Shown here: piece by piece, positions 25,663 through 33,976 of the stretch | Layout: each line of letters opens with the position of its first letter | Numbering within the stretch: the stretch's first letter is position 1 | DNA from: Bacteroidales bacterium Bact_13 | GTDB taxonomy: Bacteria > Bacteroidota > Bacteroidia > Bacteroidales > UBA932 | DNA length: 33,976 nt | Direction of reading: 5' to 3' | NCBI GenBank assembly: GCA_001602845.1 | Contig: LUZE01000004.1 | Location: forward strand, 1 to 33,976 | Translations under genes and position numbers: made by a program | Notes under the pieces: model-generated | Seen by the model: only the letters and a program-made list of their open reading frames with translations | What the model was told of the DNA's origin: nothing | Databases searched by the model: none

Positions 25663-26478
25663 ATGATCATATCATTCAAGAAGCTTCTTTTCATCGCCTT
25701 CGCCGCCGGGCTCGCTGCCTTTGCACTTCAGGGCTGCACGTCCGCGAAGGACATTCTTTATTTCCAGGATATCAACCAGTTGACCCCTCAGAAGATTCCT
25801 GCGGAATATGAACCGGTCATCATGAAGGACGATAAGCTCCAGATCATTATTTCCGGTCCGGACAAGAGCGTGATCGCGCCCTACAACTTCACCCTGAGCG
25901 CGAATACGACGGGCGGCTACAACACCACCCAGTCCGTGGTCCCCTACCTGGTCGATTCCGAAGGATACATCGACATGCCCGGCCTGGGCCATATCAAGGT
26001 CGAGGGCATGCACCGCACCGAACTGGTGGAACACATCACCAACATGCTGGTCGAACGGGGCCTGGTGAAGGAGCCGGTGGTTTCGGTCTCCTTCCTGAAC
26101 TACCGCATCACCGTGCTGGGTGAGGTCCGCAACCCGGGCACCTACACGGTTCCGAGCGAACGCGTGACCGTGCTCCAGGCACTCGGTATGGCAGGTGACC
26201 TGCTGATCACGGCCGACCGCCACGACATCGTCCTGATCCGCGACGTGGACGGCAAGCAGACCCACTACTCCTTCGACCTGACGGAGAGCCAGATCCTCAA
26301 TTCGCCGTACTTCTACCTCCACCAGAACGACGTGCTCTACGTGCCGCAGAGCGCCACCCGTATCGCACAGGGCACCACCGCCACCTCGCTCTGGTCGATC
26401 GTCCTGAGTTCGACCACCACGCTGATCACCGTCATCACGTTCTTCCTGTCGATGCGCGGCCGCCTGGGCAGCAACTAA
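25663..26478 (+). CDS. Polysaccharide export outer-membrane lipoprotein (Wza type)
   Basis: The 271-residue lipoprotein (lipobox LQGC after a short signal peptide) has a polysaccharide biosynthesis/export domain (LQIIISGPDKSVIAPYN, then VDSEGYIDMPGLGHIKVEG), one SLBB-like repeat (ITVLGEVRNPGTYTVPSERVTVLQAL) and a C-terminal hydrophobic helix (SIVLSSTTTLITVITFFLS). These proteins form the outer-membrane channel through which capsule or exopolysaccharide leaves the cell. It is shorter than E. coli Wza, having fewer SLBB repeats, as is usual in Bacteroidota. The Wzc-type gene follows after 21 nt. The start is ATG 25663. Confidence 0.94.
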   Translation: MIISFKKLLFIAFAAGLAAFALQGCTSAKDILYFQDINQLTPQKIPAEYEPVIMKDDKLQIIISGPDKSVIAPYNFTLSANTTGGYNTTQSVVPYLVDSEGYIDMPGLGHIKVEGMHRTELVEHITNMLVERGLVKEPVVSVSFLNYRITVLGEVRNPGTYTVPSERVTVLQALGMAGDLLITADRHDIVLIRDVDGKQTHYSFDLTESQILNSPYFYLHQNDVLYVPQSATRIAQGTTATSLWSIVLSSTTTLITVITFFLSMRGRLGSN

Positions 26479-26499
26479 CCACGATAAAACGCTTCAGCA

Positions 26500-28986
26500 A
26501 TGCAAGATAACACACACAACGACTACACGACTTTCCGGGAAGAGAATTCCTCGATCGACCTCAAGAAGATCCTCGAGGTGATCTGGGGCATGCGCTGGCT
26601 CATCGTCATCTCCGTGGCCGCCTGCCTGCTGCTGGCATACTGCTACAACCGGGTCACGCGCACGCGCTATACGGCCAACTCCAAGATCCTGCTCGTGACC
26701 AAGGGCAGCAACAGTGCCGATATGCTCGCCATCACCGACATGATCAACGGTACGGCCAACAGCAAGGTCACCAACGAGATGGAGATCCTGCGGTCCAAGT
26801 CTATGATGCAGAAGGTCGTGGAAGAGCTCGGCCTCAACTACACCTACATCAAGAACCGCGCGGTCAAGCAGATCTATTTCTACGGAAACAATCCGTTCGG
26901 CGTGATGATCGACTCGACGGAGAACTTCGCCAACCCGCCGACATGCGTGATCACCTTCATCCCGCAGGACGAGAATACGTTCACGATCTCAAAGCTCGTG
27001 GTTGGGAACGCCAAGTATCCGTATGAGGACCGTACGTATACCTTCGGCGAAGAATTCCAGATCGGCGGGCACAACGTCGCCGTCCAGCGTACGCACCTGG
27101 GCGCCTTCGAGGCGGGTGACAAGTACACCATCAGCATGGTGCCCTCCTACGTCACCGCAAAGGCGCTGGTCAAGAACCTGACCGTCACCGGTTCGCTCAA
27201 GATGAACGAGCGCAGCGAAGTCATCAACCTCACCTACAACGACGTGATTCCGAAGCGGGCCGAGAACATCCTCGACTGGCTGGTGATCAAATACAATGAA
27301 GATGCCCGCGACTTCAGTTCCCGCGCGACCAGCAATACCATCGACTTCCTCAACGAGCGCCTCGGCATCATCGAGGACGAGCTCGGCGGCATCGAGAGCC
27401 GGTTCCAGAGCTATCGCCGCAGCAACACGGTGGTGGACGTGAACTCCCAGTCGCAGCTGACCCTCTCGACCGACGCGAAGTACGAGGAGCAGCTCAATGC
27501 CATCGACGTGCAGATCGAACTGCTGTCCATCATCAAGGAATACGTGAATTCGATGGACAACGGCCTGACCATCATCCCGGCCAACATCGGCATCACCGAC
27601 GTCGGCCTGAACGCGACCATCAACCAGTTCAACACCCTGTTGATGGAGCGCAACCGCATGCTGGCCAGCTCGTCTGAATCCAACCCGCTCGTGATCCAGG
27701 CCGACAACCAGCTGCAGGACCTGCTGTCCAGCATCGTCTCGTCGGTCCGCAACCTCGAGAAATCCTACAAGCTCCAGCACAGCAACGTGAACCAGAAGCT
27801 GCGTGAGGCGAAGGTCCGCCTGTCGCAGGTGCCCGTGCAGCAGCAGGAGATCTCCAGTTTCGAGCGTCAGCAGAAAATCAAGGAGCCGCTGTACATCCTG
27901 CTCCAGCAGAAGAAGGAAGAGGCGATGATCTCGCTCTACGCCATCTCCGACCAGTCCAAGGTCATCGACCCGGCCGCCAACACCGCCGTGGCCACCGCGC
28001 CCAACCGCAAGATGATCTATCTGCTTGCGTTCCTGCTCGGCTTCTGCATTCCGCCGGCTATCTTCTTCCTCCGCCAGGCCCTCAAGAGCAAGGTGGAAGG
28101 CAAGCTCGACATCACCAGCCGTACGCAGATCCCGATCCTGGCCTCCATCCCGGTCAGCGACAAGCCCGGCGAACTGATGAAGATCACCGGCCGCGAGCCG
28201 TTCGAGGAGACGATGCGTATCCTGCGTTCCAACATCCGGTACCTCGGCCACAAGGTGTTCCAGGTGACCTCCAGCGTGCCTGGTGAAGGCAAGTCCTACA
28301 TCTCGTCGAACCTGGCCCTGACGCTGGCCCACACCGGACTCCGCGTGCTGCTCGTCGGTATCGACCTTCGCAAGCCGCAATTGGCCAAGATCTTCCACAT
28401 CACACAGCATCACGACGAGGGCCTCGTGGCCTACCTTACCGGACACACGTCGGACCTGAAGGCCCAGATCGTCCACAACGCCATCGAGAAAGTCCCTACG
28501 CTCGACATCCTGCCTGCCGGTGCCATCCCGCCGAACCCGTCCGAGCTCATCGAGTCCAAGAAGATGGGTGAAACGGTGGAGGAACTCAAGGCAATGGGTT
28601 ATGACTACATCTTCTTCGACAGCGCACCGTACCTCCCCGTGGCCGACGCCACCACGTTCAACCGCTACGTGGACGCCAATATCTTCATGCTGCGTGCCGG
28701 CACCTGCGACCTCAAGTTCGTGAACGACCTCGATGAGATCGCCCAGCAGAAGCAGATGAAGAACATCTACATCGTGCTCAACGGCGTCGACATCGCCGCC
28801 CGCTCCTACGGCTATCACTACGGTTATGGATACGGACACTATGGTTATGGCAACAACAAGTACGGCTATGGCTACGGTTACGGCTACGGCGACAAGAAGA
28901 AGGTCGGACAGACCGAGACCCAGGCTTCGGCCTCTTCCGGAAAAAGCAAGTCGTTCTGGGAGAAGTTGAAATTCTGGAAGAAATAA
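26500..28986 (+). CDS. Wzc-type polysaccharide co-polymerase / bacterial tyrosine kinase
   Basis: The 828-residue inner-membrane protein has an N-terminal Wzz domain with a first membrane helix (residues about 33-48), a long periplasmic coiled-coil region with a GNVR-like region (PLYILLQQKKEEA), a second helix near residue 510, and a cytoplasmic BY-kinase domain: Walker A SVPGEGKSY (about 592-600), Walker A' GIDLRKP (about 620) and Walker B IFFDSAP (about 704). Its tail (about 768-799) has 12 tyrosines in a Gly-rich stretch, the autophosphorylation cluster. It controls polymer length and export in concert with the Wza-type channel. The PHP phosphatase downstream should reverse phosphorylation. 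No glycosyltransferase or flippase gene is in the window. Confidence 0.95.
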   Translation: MQDNTHNDYTTFREENSSIDLKKILEVIWGMRWLIVISVAACLLLAYCYNRVTRTRYTANSKILLVTKGSNSADMLAITDMINGTANSKVTNEMEILRSKSMMQKVVEELGLNYTYIKNRAVKQIYFYGNNPFGVMIDSTENFANPPTCVITFIPQDENTFTISKLVVGNAKYPYEDRTYTFGEEFQIGGHNVAVQRTHLGAFEAGDKYTISMVPSYVTAKALVKNLTVTGSLKMNERSEVINLTYNDVIPKRAENILDWLVIKYNEDARDFSSRATSNTIDFLNERLGIIEDELGGIESRFQSYRRSNTVVDVNSQSQLTLSTDAKYEEQLNAIDVQIELLSIIKEYVNSMDNGLTIIPANIGITDVGLNATINQFNTLLMERNRMLASSSESNPLVIQADNQLQDLLSSIVSSVRNLEKSYKLQHSNVNQKLREAKVRLSQVPVQQQEISSFERQQKIKEPLYILLQQKKEEAMISLYAISDQSKVIDPAANTAVATAPNRKMIYLLAFLLGFCIPPAIFFLRQALKSKVEGKLDITSRTQIPILASIPVSDKPGELMKITGREPFEETMRILRSNIRYLGHKVFQVTSSVPGEGKSYISSNLALTLAHTGLRVLLVGIDLRKPQLAKIFHITQHHDEGLVAYLTGHTSDLKAQIVHNAIEKVPTLDILPAGAIPPNPSELIESKKMGETVEELKAMGYDYIFFDSAPYLPVADATTFNRYVDANIFMLRAGTCDLKFVNDLDEIAQQKQMKNIYIVLNGVDIAARSYGYHYGYGYGHYGYGNNKYGYGYGYGYGDKKKVGQTETQASASSGKSKSFWEKLKFWKK

Positions 28987-28991
28987 CTGAC

Positions 28992-29750
28992 ATGTGGTTT
29001 TTCAAGAAGAAACCCGAATATGGATTCATGGACATCGGTCTCACGGCCGATGTCCATTCGCATATCCTGCCGGGTGTCGATGACGGTTCGCCGGACGTCG
29101 AAGAATCGCTGGCCATCCTGGCCCGGCTGCACGAAGCGGGCGTACGCCGCGTCGCGCTGACCCCCCACGTTTCCCGGTCCATGTTCCCCAACCAGGCGGA
29201 CGACCTGCAGGAACGGCTCAAAGCTTTCCTGCCGGAGTTGCCGGACACGTTGTCCGACATGTCGTTCCACCTCGCCTCGGAGTACATGGTCGATGAGTTC
29301 TTCATCGACAGCCACGACCGGCTCGCCTACCCCGACGGGCACTTGCTCATCGAGATGTCCTACTACGAGCGAAGCCGGGACATCAAGGAGGCCGTCTTCA
29401 ACCTGTTGATGGACGGCTTCAGCCCGATCCTCGCCCACCCCGAACGCTATGTCTTCTACCAGAAGGTGTTTGACAAGAGAGACGGTGTCAGCGAGCTCCG
29501 TATGCTCCGCGAAATGGGGTGCAGCCTGCAACTCAACGTCATGTCGCTGACAGGCGCTTACGGGGAACGGTCGCTCGGCATCGTACACTGGCTGCTCGAC
29601 GAGGACATGTATTCCTACATCGGCACCGACGTGCACAGCCGGCACCAGATCGACCGGTTCGAGGGCTTCAAGGTCAACGCCGCCCAGATGGACCGCGTCC
29701 GCGCCCTGGCCCGGAACAATGAAACGCTTTTCATTCCCAAACAATCATAA
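28992..29750 (+). CDS. PHP-type tyrosine-protein phosphatase (CpsB/YwqE-like)
   Basis: The 252-residue protein contains a full PHP set: VHSHILPGVDDG (first metal ligands), ALTPHVSRSMFPN, LLIEMSYYE (Glu), LAHPERYVFY and IGTDVHSR. In Gram-positive and Bacteroidota capsule loci such manganese-dependent phosphatases dephosphorylate the tyrosine tail of the export kinase. It lies 5 nt after the Wzc-type kinase, so the kinase is the obvious substrate. Compared with the paralogue at 3637-4257 it has an extra N-terminal segment (MWFFKKKPEYGF). The NAPRT-nicotinamidase gene begins 9 nt downstream, which may be co-transcription without functional link. Confidence 0.93.
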   Translation: MWFFKKKPEYGFMDIGLTADVHSHILPGVDDGSPDVEESLAILARLHEAGVRRVALTPHVSRSMFPNQADDLQERLKAFLPELPDTLSDMSFHLASEYMVDEFFIDSHDRLAYPDGHLLIEMSYYERSRDIKEAVFNLLMDGFSPILAHPERYVFYQKVFDKRDGVSELRMLREMGCSLQLNVMSLTGAYGERSLGIVHWLLDEDMYSYIGTDVHSRHQIDRFEGFKVNAAQMDRVRALARNNETLFIPKQS

Positions 29751-29759
29751 CCTTCCACC

Positions 29760-31802
29760 ATGCTGAACATATCCTATTGCTCCGACAAATACCAGTATAC
29801 GATGGGCAAGTCCTTCTACGAGAACGGGATGAAGGACCGCATCGCCGTATTCAACCTCTTTTTCCGCAAGGCTCCGGACAACAACAACTGGGCGGTGGTC
29901 AGCGGCACGCGCGAAGCGATGCAGATGATCGCGGGGCTGGGCAGCGAAGACATCACCTTCTTCGAGAAGTTCCTGCCGGGCGAGGATTACCGGGAGTTCC
30001 GGGAGTATCTGGCCCACATGAAATTCACGGGCAAGGTCTATGCGATGAAGGAAGGCGAGATCGCGTTTCCGAAGGAGCCGATCATCACCGTGGTCGGACC
30101 GATCATCGAGGCGCAGGTCCTGGAAACGCCGCTCCTGTGCATCATGAACCACCAGATGGCCATCGCCACGAAGGCATCGCGCGTCACGCGTGCCGCATCG
30201 CATCCCGTCAGCGAATTCGGCTCCCGCCGCGCACACGGGCCCTGGGCGGCCGAATACGGCGCCAAGGCCGCTTTCATCGGCGGCTGCGCCAGCACGTCGA
30301 ACATCCTGACGGGCGTGGAATTCGGTTTCGAGGCCAGCGGTACGATGGCCCACAGCTACACCACTTCGTTCGGCTGCTCCATCGACGGGGAATACAAGGC
30401 GTTCGACACCTATATCAAGACCCACCGCGGCGAAGGGCTCATCCTGCTCATCGACACGTTCGACACGCTGAAATGCGGCGTCAAGAACGCCATCAAGGCC
30501 TTCAAGGCCAACGGCATCGACGACAGCTACCCGCAGGGCTACGGCATCCGCCTCGACAGCGGCGACCTCGCCTACCTCTCGGTCAAGTGCCGCGAGGCGC
30601 TCGACGCGGCAGGCCTGAAGAAATGCAAGGTCTTCGCCACCAACTCGCTCGACGAATACATCATCTCCGACCTGGAGAAACAGGGAGCCTGCATCGACAG
30701 CTACGGCGTGGGCGACGCCATCGCCACCAGCAAGCACAACCCGTGCTTCGGCAACGTGTACAAGCTCGTCCAGGTGGATGACGAACCCATCCTCAAACGC
30801 AGCGAAGACAAGGCCAAGCTCATCAACCCCGGTTTCCAGGTGACCTACCGCATCATCCAGGACGGGAAGTTCAAGGCCGATGTCACCTGCCTGCGCGGCG
30901 ATTCGTTCTCCAAGATCATCGAGAACGGCGAGGAACTGCACATCACCGACGAGGCGGACGAGACGAAATACACCACCTTCCCTGCCGGTTCCTATACCTA
31001 CAAGCAGCTGCAGGTCCTCTCGTTCGAGAACGGCGCCATCATCGAGGATCCCCGCACGATCTTCGAGAAACGGGACTACTATAAATCCAACCTGGCCTCC
31101 TTCAACGAGACGCAGACCCGTATCATCAACCCGCACTACTACAAGGTGGACATCTCCGATGACCTGTATGACCTGAAGATGCGGCTCATCAATCGCCTGA
31201 TCCACCAGATCAACAAGATGCAGGAGGAAGAATCGGGCATCCAGCAGCGCTACACCCACGTGGTGGTGGACATGCTCTACGACTTCATCGACGGCACGAT
31301 GGCCTGCGCCAACGCCGAGAAGGCCGTGGCCGAAAGCGTGCGGGTCATCAACCGTTACCCGACCGACCAGGTGCTTTATGTGCTGGACCATCACCCCGTG
31401 AACCACTGCTCGTTCAAGGAGCAGGGCGGTCCCTGGCCGGCACACTGCGTGATGCAGACCCGCGGCGGCGAAATCCACGAAGCTTTCTACAAGGACGTAA
31501 CGCTGCCGGAACACCGGCCTTCGAAGAGCAACATGTTCTTCAAGGGCGTCAACCCGAAGAAAGAGCAGTATTCGGGCTTTGAGAGCCACAACGCCGAAGG
31601 CATCGAGCTCAACAACTTCTTGACGAAGAACGTGCTGGTGAGCGGCATCGCCACGGAATACTGCATCCGTGAAACCTGCTTCGACCTGGTCAAGTCGGGA
31701 CACAACGTGTTCCTGCAGGAGTCGGGCCTGGCCTACATCGACAAGGAAGGCCATGAGCGGACGCTGAACGAGCTCGCGCGCATTGGCGTGAAGATTGTAT
31801 AA
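29760..31802 (+). CDS. pncB: Nicotinate phosphoribosyltransferase fused to nicotinamidase
   Basis: The 680-residue protein joins two NAD-salvage enzymes. Residues 1-490 are a NAPRT: EFGSRRAHGPWAAEYG (His159), GCASTSNILTG, GTMAHSYTTSFG (catalytic-type His), IDTFDTL and GIRLDSGDLAYL. Residues 498-680 are an isochorismatase-fold nicotinamidase with triad Asp504 (VVVDM), Lys595 (FFKGVNP) and Cys635 (GIATEYCIRET), and metal ligands Asp543, His545 and His562 in LDHHPVNHCSF and WPAHCV. The fusion could deamidate nicotinamide to nicotinate and then make nicotinate mononucleotide. In most bacteria pncA and pncB are separate. The reading frame is continuous across the junction. Confidence 0.93.
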   Translation: MLNISYCSDKYQYTMGKSFYENGMKDRIAVFNLFFRKAPDNNNWAVVSGTREAMQMIAGLGSEDITFFEKFLPGEDYREFREYLAHMKFTGKVYAMKEGEIAFPKEPIITVVGPIIEAQVLETPLLCIMNHQMAIATKASRVTRAASHPVSEFGSRRAHGPWAAEYGAKAAFIGGCASTSNILTGVEFGFEASGTMAHSYTTSFGCSIDGEYKAFDTYIKTHRGEGLILLIDTFDTLKCGVKNAIKAFKANGIDDSYPQGYGIRLDSGDLAYLSVKCREALDAAGLKKCKVFATNSLDEYIISDLEKQGACIDSYGVGDAIATSKHNPCFGNVYKLVQVDDEPILKRSEDKAKLINPGFQVTYRIIQDGKFKADVTCLRGDSFSKIIENGEELHITDEADETKYTTFPAGSYTYKQLQVLSFENGAIIEDPRTIFEKRDYYKSNLASFNETQTRIINPHYYKVDISDDLYDLKMRLINRLIHQINKMQEEESGIQQRYTHVVVDMLYDFIDGTMACANAEKAVAESVRVINRYPTDQVLYVLDHHPVNHCSFKEQGGPWPAHCVMQTRGGEIHEAFYKDVTLPEHRPSKSNMFFKGVNPKKEQYSGFESHNAEGIELNNFLTKNVLVSGIATEYCIRETCFDLVKSGHNVFLQESGLAYIDKEGHERTLNELARIGVKIV

Positions 31803-31817
31803 TTAGGTGACGCGTTG

Positions 31818-33976
31818 ATGAAGGGCTTTTGCAAACTGGCGATACTGGCCGCCGTCCTGCTGACGGTGCTCCCGGTTCTTCCGGCGGATGCTTCCGTACG
31901 GAACCGGGGCCGCTATTTCCGCGCCCTTCAGGATTCGCTTGTCCGGCAGCAGGACTCCCTCACCCGGCAGCAGGATTCCCTCGTCAACCAGAATGACTCG
32001 ATCGCCCAGCCGAAAGATTCGGCCACGCTGGCCGCAGAAGCCGAAGCAGCTCGCCTGCAGCAGGTCCGAGACTCGGCCGACCGCATCTTCTGGGGCGAGC
32101 TCGACACCGCGACCCTCCCCTGTCTTGATTCCCTGATCGAGGCGTATTTCGATTCCCTGATCAACATCGTGGGCCTGCCTGATACGGCCGATATCCGCCG
32201 GGCCAAGCGGCGCATCCAACGGGAAATCCGGGACAGCCTGAAAGCGGCCAAGCCACGTGTGCTGGAGACGTTCGCCATTCCCGACACGATGTACTACCGA
32301 CGGCTCGTCGTCTGGACATCCGACAAGCAGTTCAACGAGCTCCACGAAACGGGACTCGACACGACCGCCAATTCCAACTTCTTTGACCTGCCGATGTTCA
32401 AGAAAGACGTCGGCGGCACCTACCTCGGCACAGCCGGATCCGCCACCCAGTATTACAACTGGTTCAAGCGGGAAGAAACCCCCGACGCGCCCATGTTTAC
32501 GCCGTACATCGGGGATTCCTTTACCGACGAGACCATTCCGATGTTCAACACCAAGACGCCGTACACGGAGCTCGGCTATTCCGGTACGCTCCTGGCGGCC
32601 AAGACATTGGAAGAATCCAACCTGCGGCTGCTTACGACGCAGAACATCACGCCGGAATTCAATTTCACGCTGTTCTACCGCCGGCTCGGATCGCGCGGCA
32701 TGCTCAAGAACGAAGCGACGGACCACCGTACGACGACCATCACGGGCAATTACCTGGGCAAACGGTATTTCGCGAATTTCGGCACGATCCGCCAGCGCGT
32801 GGAACGCCAGGAGAACGGCGGCATCCAGGACGAGTTCTGGATCCGCGATACCATCATCGATTCCAAGGCCATCGACGTGAACCTCGCCAGCGCGACGAAC
32901 ACGTACAAGCGGCGGACGTATTTCATCCACCAGTCACTCGCCGTGCCGATGAACTTCTTCCGCAAGGACAAGGATTCCCTGGCACTCGGCGAAGGCACGA
33001 TGGCGCACATCGGGCACAGCGGGGAATTCACCACGTACAACAAGCTCTACGTCGACGAGATCGGCGAGAGTGACACCTACGGGCGGAATTTCTACTTCAA
33101 CAAGTTCTACCTCAACCGGACCCAGAGCTCCGACGAGCTGGCCGTCCGCAACTTCGAGAACCGGCTCTTCATCAAGTTGCAGCCCTACGCCCCGGACGCC
33201 CTGCTCTCGAAGGTCAATGCCGGTGTCGGCTACCAGATCCTTTCGACCTACAGCTTTAATCCCGAAAAGTACCTGAGCGGCAAGACCTACGATACCCAGC
33301 ACAACATCTACGTGTACGGCGGCGCCTCCGGGCAGCTCCGCAGCTTCATCGCCTGGAACGCCGACGCCGACTACTACCTGGCCGGCTACCGGATGTTCGA
33401 TTTCGATATCAATGCGAAACTCCGGCTCTCGGTCTACCCCATCGACCAGGGCATCCACCTCACCGGCCGCTTCCACACAGGACTCCGGACGCCGCACCCG
33501 TTCGAGCAGCATATCTACACGAACCACCACGTTTGGGACAACGATTTCTCGAAGGTATCCCGCACCACCATCGAGGCGGAGCTCTCCATCCCGAAATGGC
33601 ACCTGGAGGCCGGCTTCAACTACGGACTGGTTGCCAACATGCTCTACTACGACTCGCTTTCGGTCATCCGGCAGAACACCGGATCGCCTGTCAGCGTGAT
33701 GAGCGCCTACCTGCGCAAGGATTTCCATGTCTGGCGCCTGCACTTCGAGAACAAGGCCCTCTTCCAGCTCAGTTCCAACCAGGAAGTGTTGCCGCTGCCG
33801 AAACTCGCACTCAACCTGCGCTGGTATTTCGACCTCGACGTCGTCAAGGAGGTAATGAACCTCCAGATCGGCGTGAATGCCTACGCCACCACGAACTGGT
33901 ACGTACCATCCTACAGTCCCGACACGGGCCAGTTCTACAACCAGCGGGAAGAAAAGATGGGAATGTGTCCCTATTT
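31818..33976 (+). CDS. Putative outer-membrane porin (Porin_10-like), C-terminus cut by window edge
   Basis: The ORF track misses this gene because its stop is outside the window. From ATG 31818 the frame is open to the end (719 residues). It has a signal peptide (LAILAAVLLTVLPVLPADA), a low-complexity linker with a five-fold heptad QDSLxRQ, and a long region of alternating aromatic and polar residues typical of beta-barrels (YVYGGASGQLRSFIAWNADA, FHVWRLHFENKALFQLSSN). The arrangement resembles the Bacteroidota putative porins (Porin_10). Substrate is unknown. The 15-nt gap to the NAPRT gene suggests co-transcription. A TonB-dependent receptor is unlikely because no plug motif is seen. Confidence 0.8.
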   Translation, partial: MKGFCKLAILAAVLLTVLPVLPADASVRNRGRYFRALQDSLVRQQDSLTRQQDSLVNQNDSIAQPKDSATLAAEAEAARLQQVRDSADRIFWGELDTATLPCLDSLIEAYFDSLINIVGLPDTADIRRAKRRIQREIRDSLKAAKPRVLETFAIPDTMYYRRLVVWTSDKQFNELHETGLDTTANSNFFDLPMFKKDVGGTYLGTAGSATQYYNWFKREETPDAPMFTPYIGDSFTDETIPMFNTKTPYTELGYSGTLLAAKTLEESNLRLLTTQNITPEFNFTLFYRRLGSRGMLKNEATDHRTTTITGNYLGKRYFANFGTIRQRVERQENGGIQDEFWIRDTIIDSKAIDVNLASATNTYKRRTYFIHQSLAVPMNFFRKDKDSLALGEGTMAHIGHSGEFTTYNKLYVDEIGESDTYGRNFYFNKFYLNRTQSSDELAVRNFENRLFIKLQPYAPDALLSKVNAGVGYQILSTYSFNPEKYLSGKTYDTQHNIYVYGGASGQLRSFIAWNADADYYLAGYRMFDFDINAKLRLSVYPIDQGIHLTGRFHTGLRTPHPFEQHIYTNHHVWDNDFSKVSRTTIEAELSIPKWHLEAGFNYGLVANMLYYDSLSVIRQNTGSPVSVMSAYLRKDFHVWRLHFENKALFQLSSNQEVLPLPKLALNLRWYFDLDVVKEVMNLQIGVNAYATTNWYVPSYSPDTGQFYNQREEKMGMCPY
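31929..32012 (+). repeat. 21-nt tandem repeat in the porin N-terminal linker
   Basis: CAGGATTCGCTTGTCCGGCAG, CAGGACTCCCTCACCCGGCAG and CAGGATTCCCTCGTCAACCAG follow one another (31929-31991), then a more divergent fourth copy. Each encodes QDSLxxQ, so repeat number can change without a frameshift. Confidence 0.75.

Noticed and set aside
26989-28839. Minus-strand 616-residue ORF opposite the Wzc-type gene
   Set aside because: It is an antisense shadow without domain motifs; the plus strand carries complete kinase motifs.
29745-31754. Minus-strand 669-residue ORF opposite the NAPRT-nicotinamidase gene
   Set aside because: It is a shadow of a strongly supported coding strand; its Val/His/Asp-rich composition is typical of GC-rich antisense frames.
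31803-32930. Minus-strand 375-residue ORF and the 269-residue ORF at 32934-33743
   Set aside because: They are shadows of the porin frame, which is open from 31818 to the window end and has a signal peptide and barrel-like pattern.

Overview
The window is a gene-dense, GC-rich stretch of chromosome, almost certainly from a member of the Bacteroidota and probably of the order Bacteroidales. The evidence is the Bacteroidota-type -7 promoter box (TAnnTTTG) in front of many genes, an S46 dipeptidyl-peptidase, a Porin_10-like outer membrane protein, several SPII lipoproteins, an ATP-dependent PEP carboxykinase, and translation starts without strong Shine-Dalgarno sequences. I place 27 protein genes; two run off the window ends (S46 peptidase at the left, porin at the right). 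I see no rRNA, tRNA, CRISPR array, transposase or phage gene. No gene-free stretch exceeds 300 bases; the longest (about 250 bases, 17836-18088) is filled with palindromic repeats.

Layout. 1-3125 (minus): S46 peptidase and an arylsulfotransferase-like lipoprotein. 3248-4257 (plus): an A1S_2505-like small protein translationally coupled to a PHP-type phosphatase. 4302-5757 (minus): aldose-1-epimerase-like protein preceded by a small lipoprotein. 5895-6866 (plus): exported endonuclease/exonuclease/phosphatase-fold enzyme. 6869-13570 (minus): an apparent operon valS - tatA - tatC - ABC-F ATPase - secreted alpha/beta hydrolase. 13699-15036 (plus): a FucI-like sugar isomerase. 14966-17835 (minus): RecQ-like helicase - kdsC - maf. 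18089-20011 (minus): long-chain acyl-CoA synthetase, divergent from 20138-23356 (plus): pckA - lysO - nitroreductase. 23470-25609 (plus): a fused AmgK-like sugar kinase/RapZ C-terminal domain protein and a MurU-like nucleotidyltransferase, probably a cell-wall amino-sugar salvage pair. 25663-29750 (plus): Wza-type export lipoprotein, Wzc-type tyrosine kinase with a Tyr/Gly-rich tail, and a PHP-type tyrosine phosphatase, together an exopolysaccharide export and control module. 29760-31802 (plus): a nicotinate phosphoribosyltransferase fused to a nicotinamidase. 31818-end (plus): porin.

Most genes are core housekeeping or envelope functions. The points that stand out are: (i) a roughly 73-bp palindromic dispersed repeat sitting in frame inside the ABC-F gene, with a clearly related copy in the recQ/acyl-CoA synthetase intergenic region; (ii) the AmgK-RapZ(C) fusion next to MurU, with paired palindromic repeats at its promoter; (iii) the NAPRT-nicotinamidase fusion; (iv) a 17-bp hairpin whose loop holds the lysO start codon; (v) a recurrent CGAAATAAT element directly upstream of -7 boxes; and (vi) a RecQ-like helicase whose zinc-type cysteine cluster lies at the very C-terminus. 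All family assignments were made by reading motifs; no database search was run.
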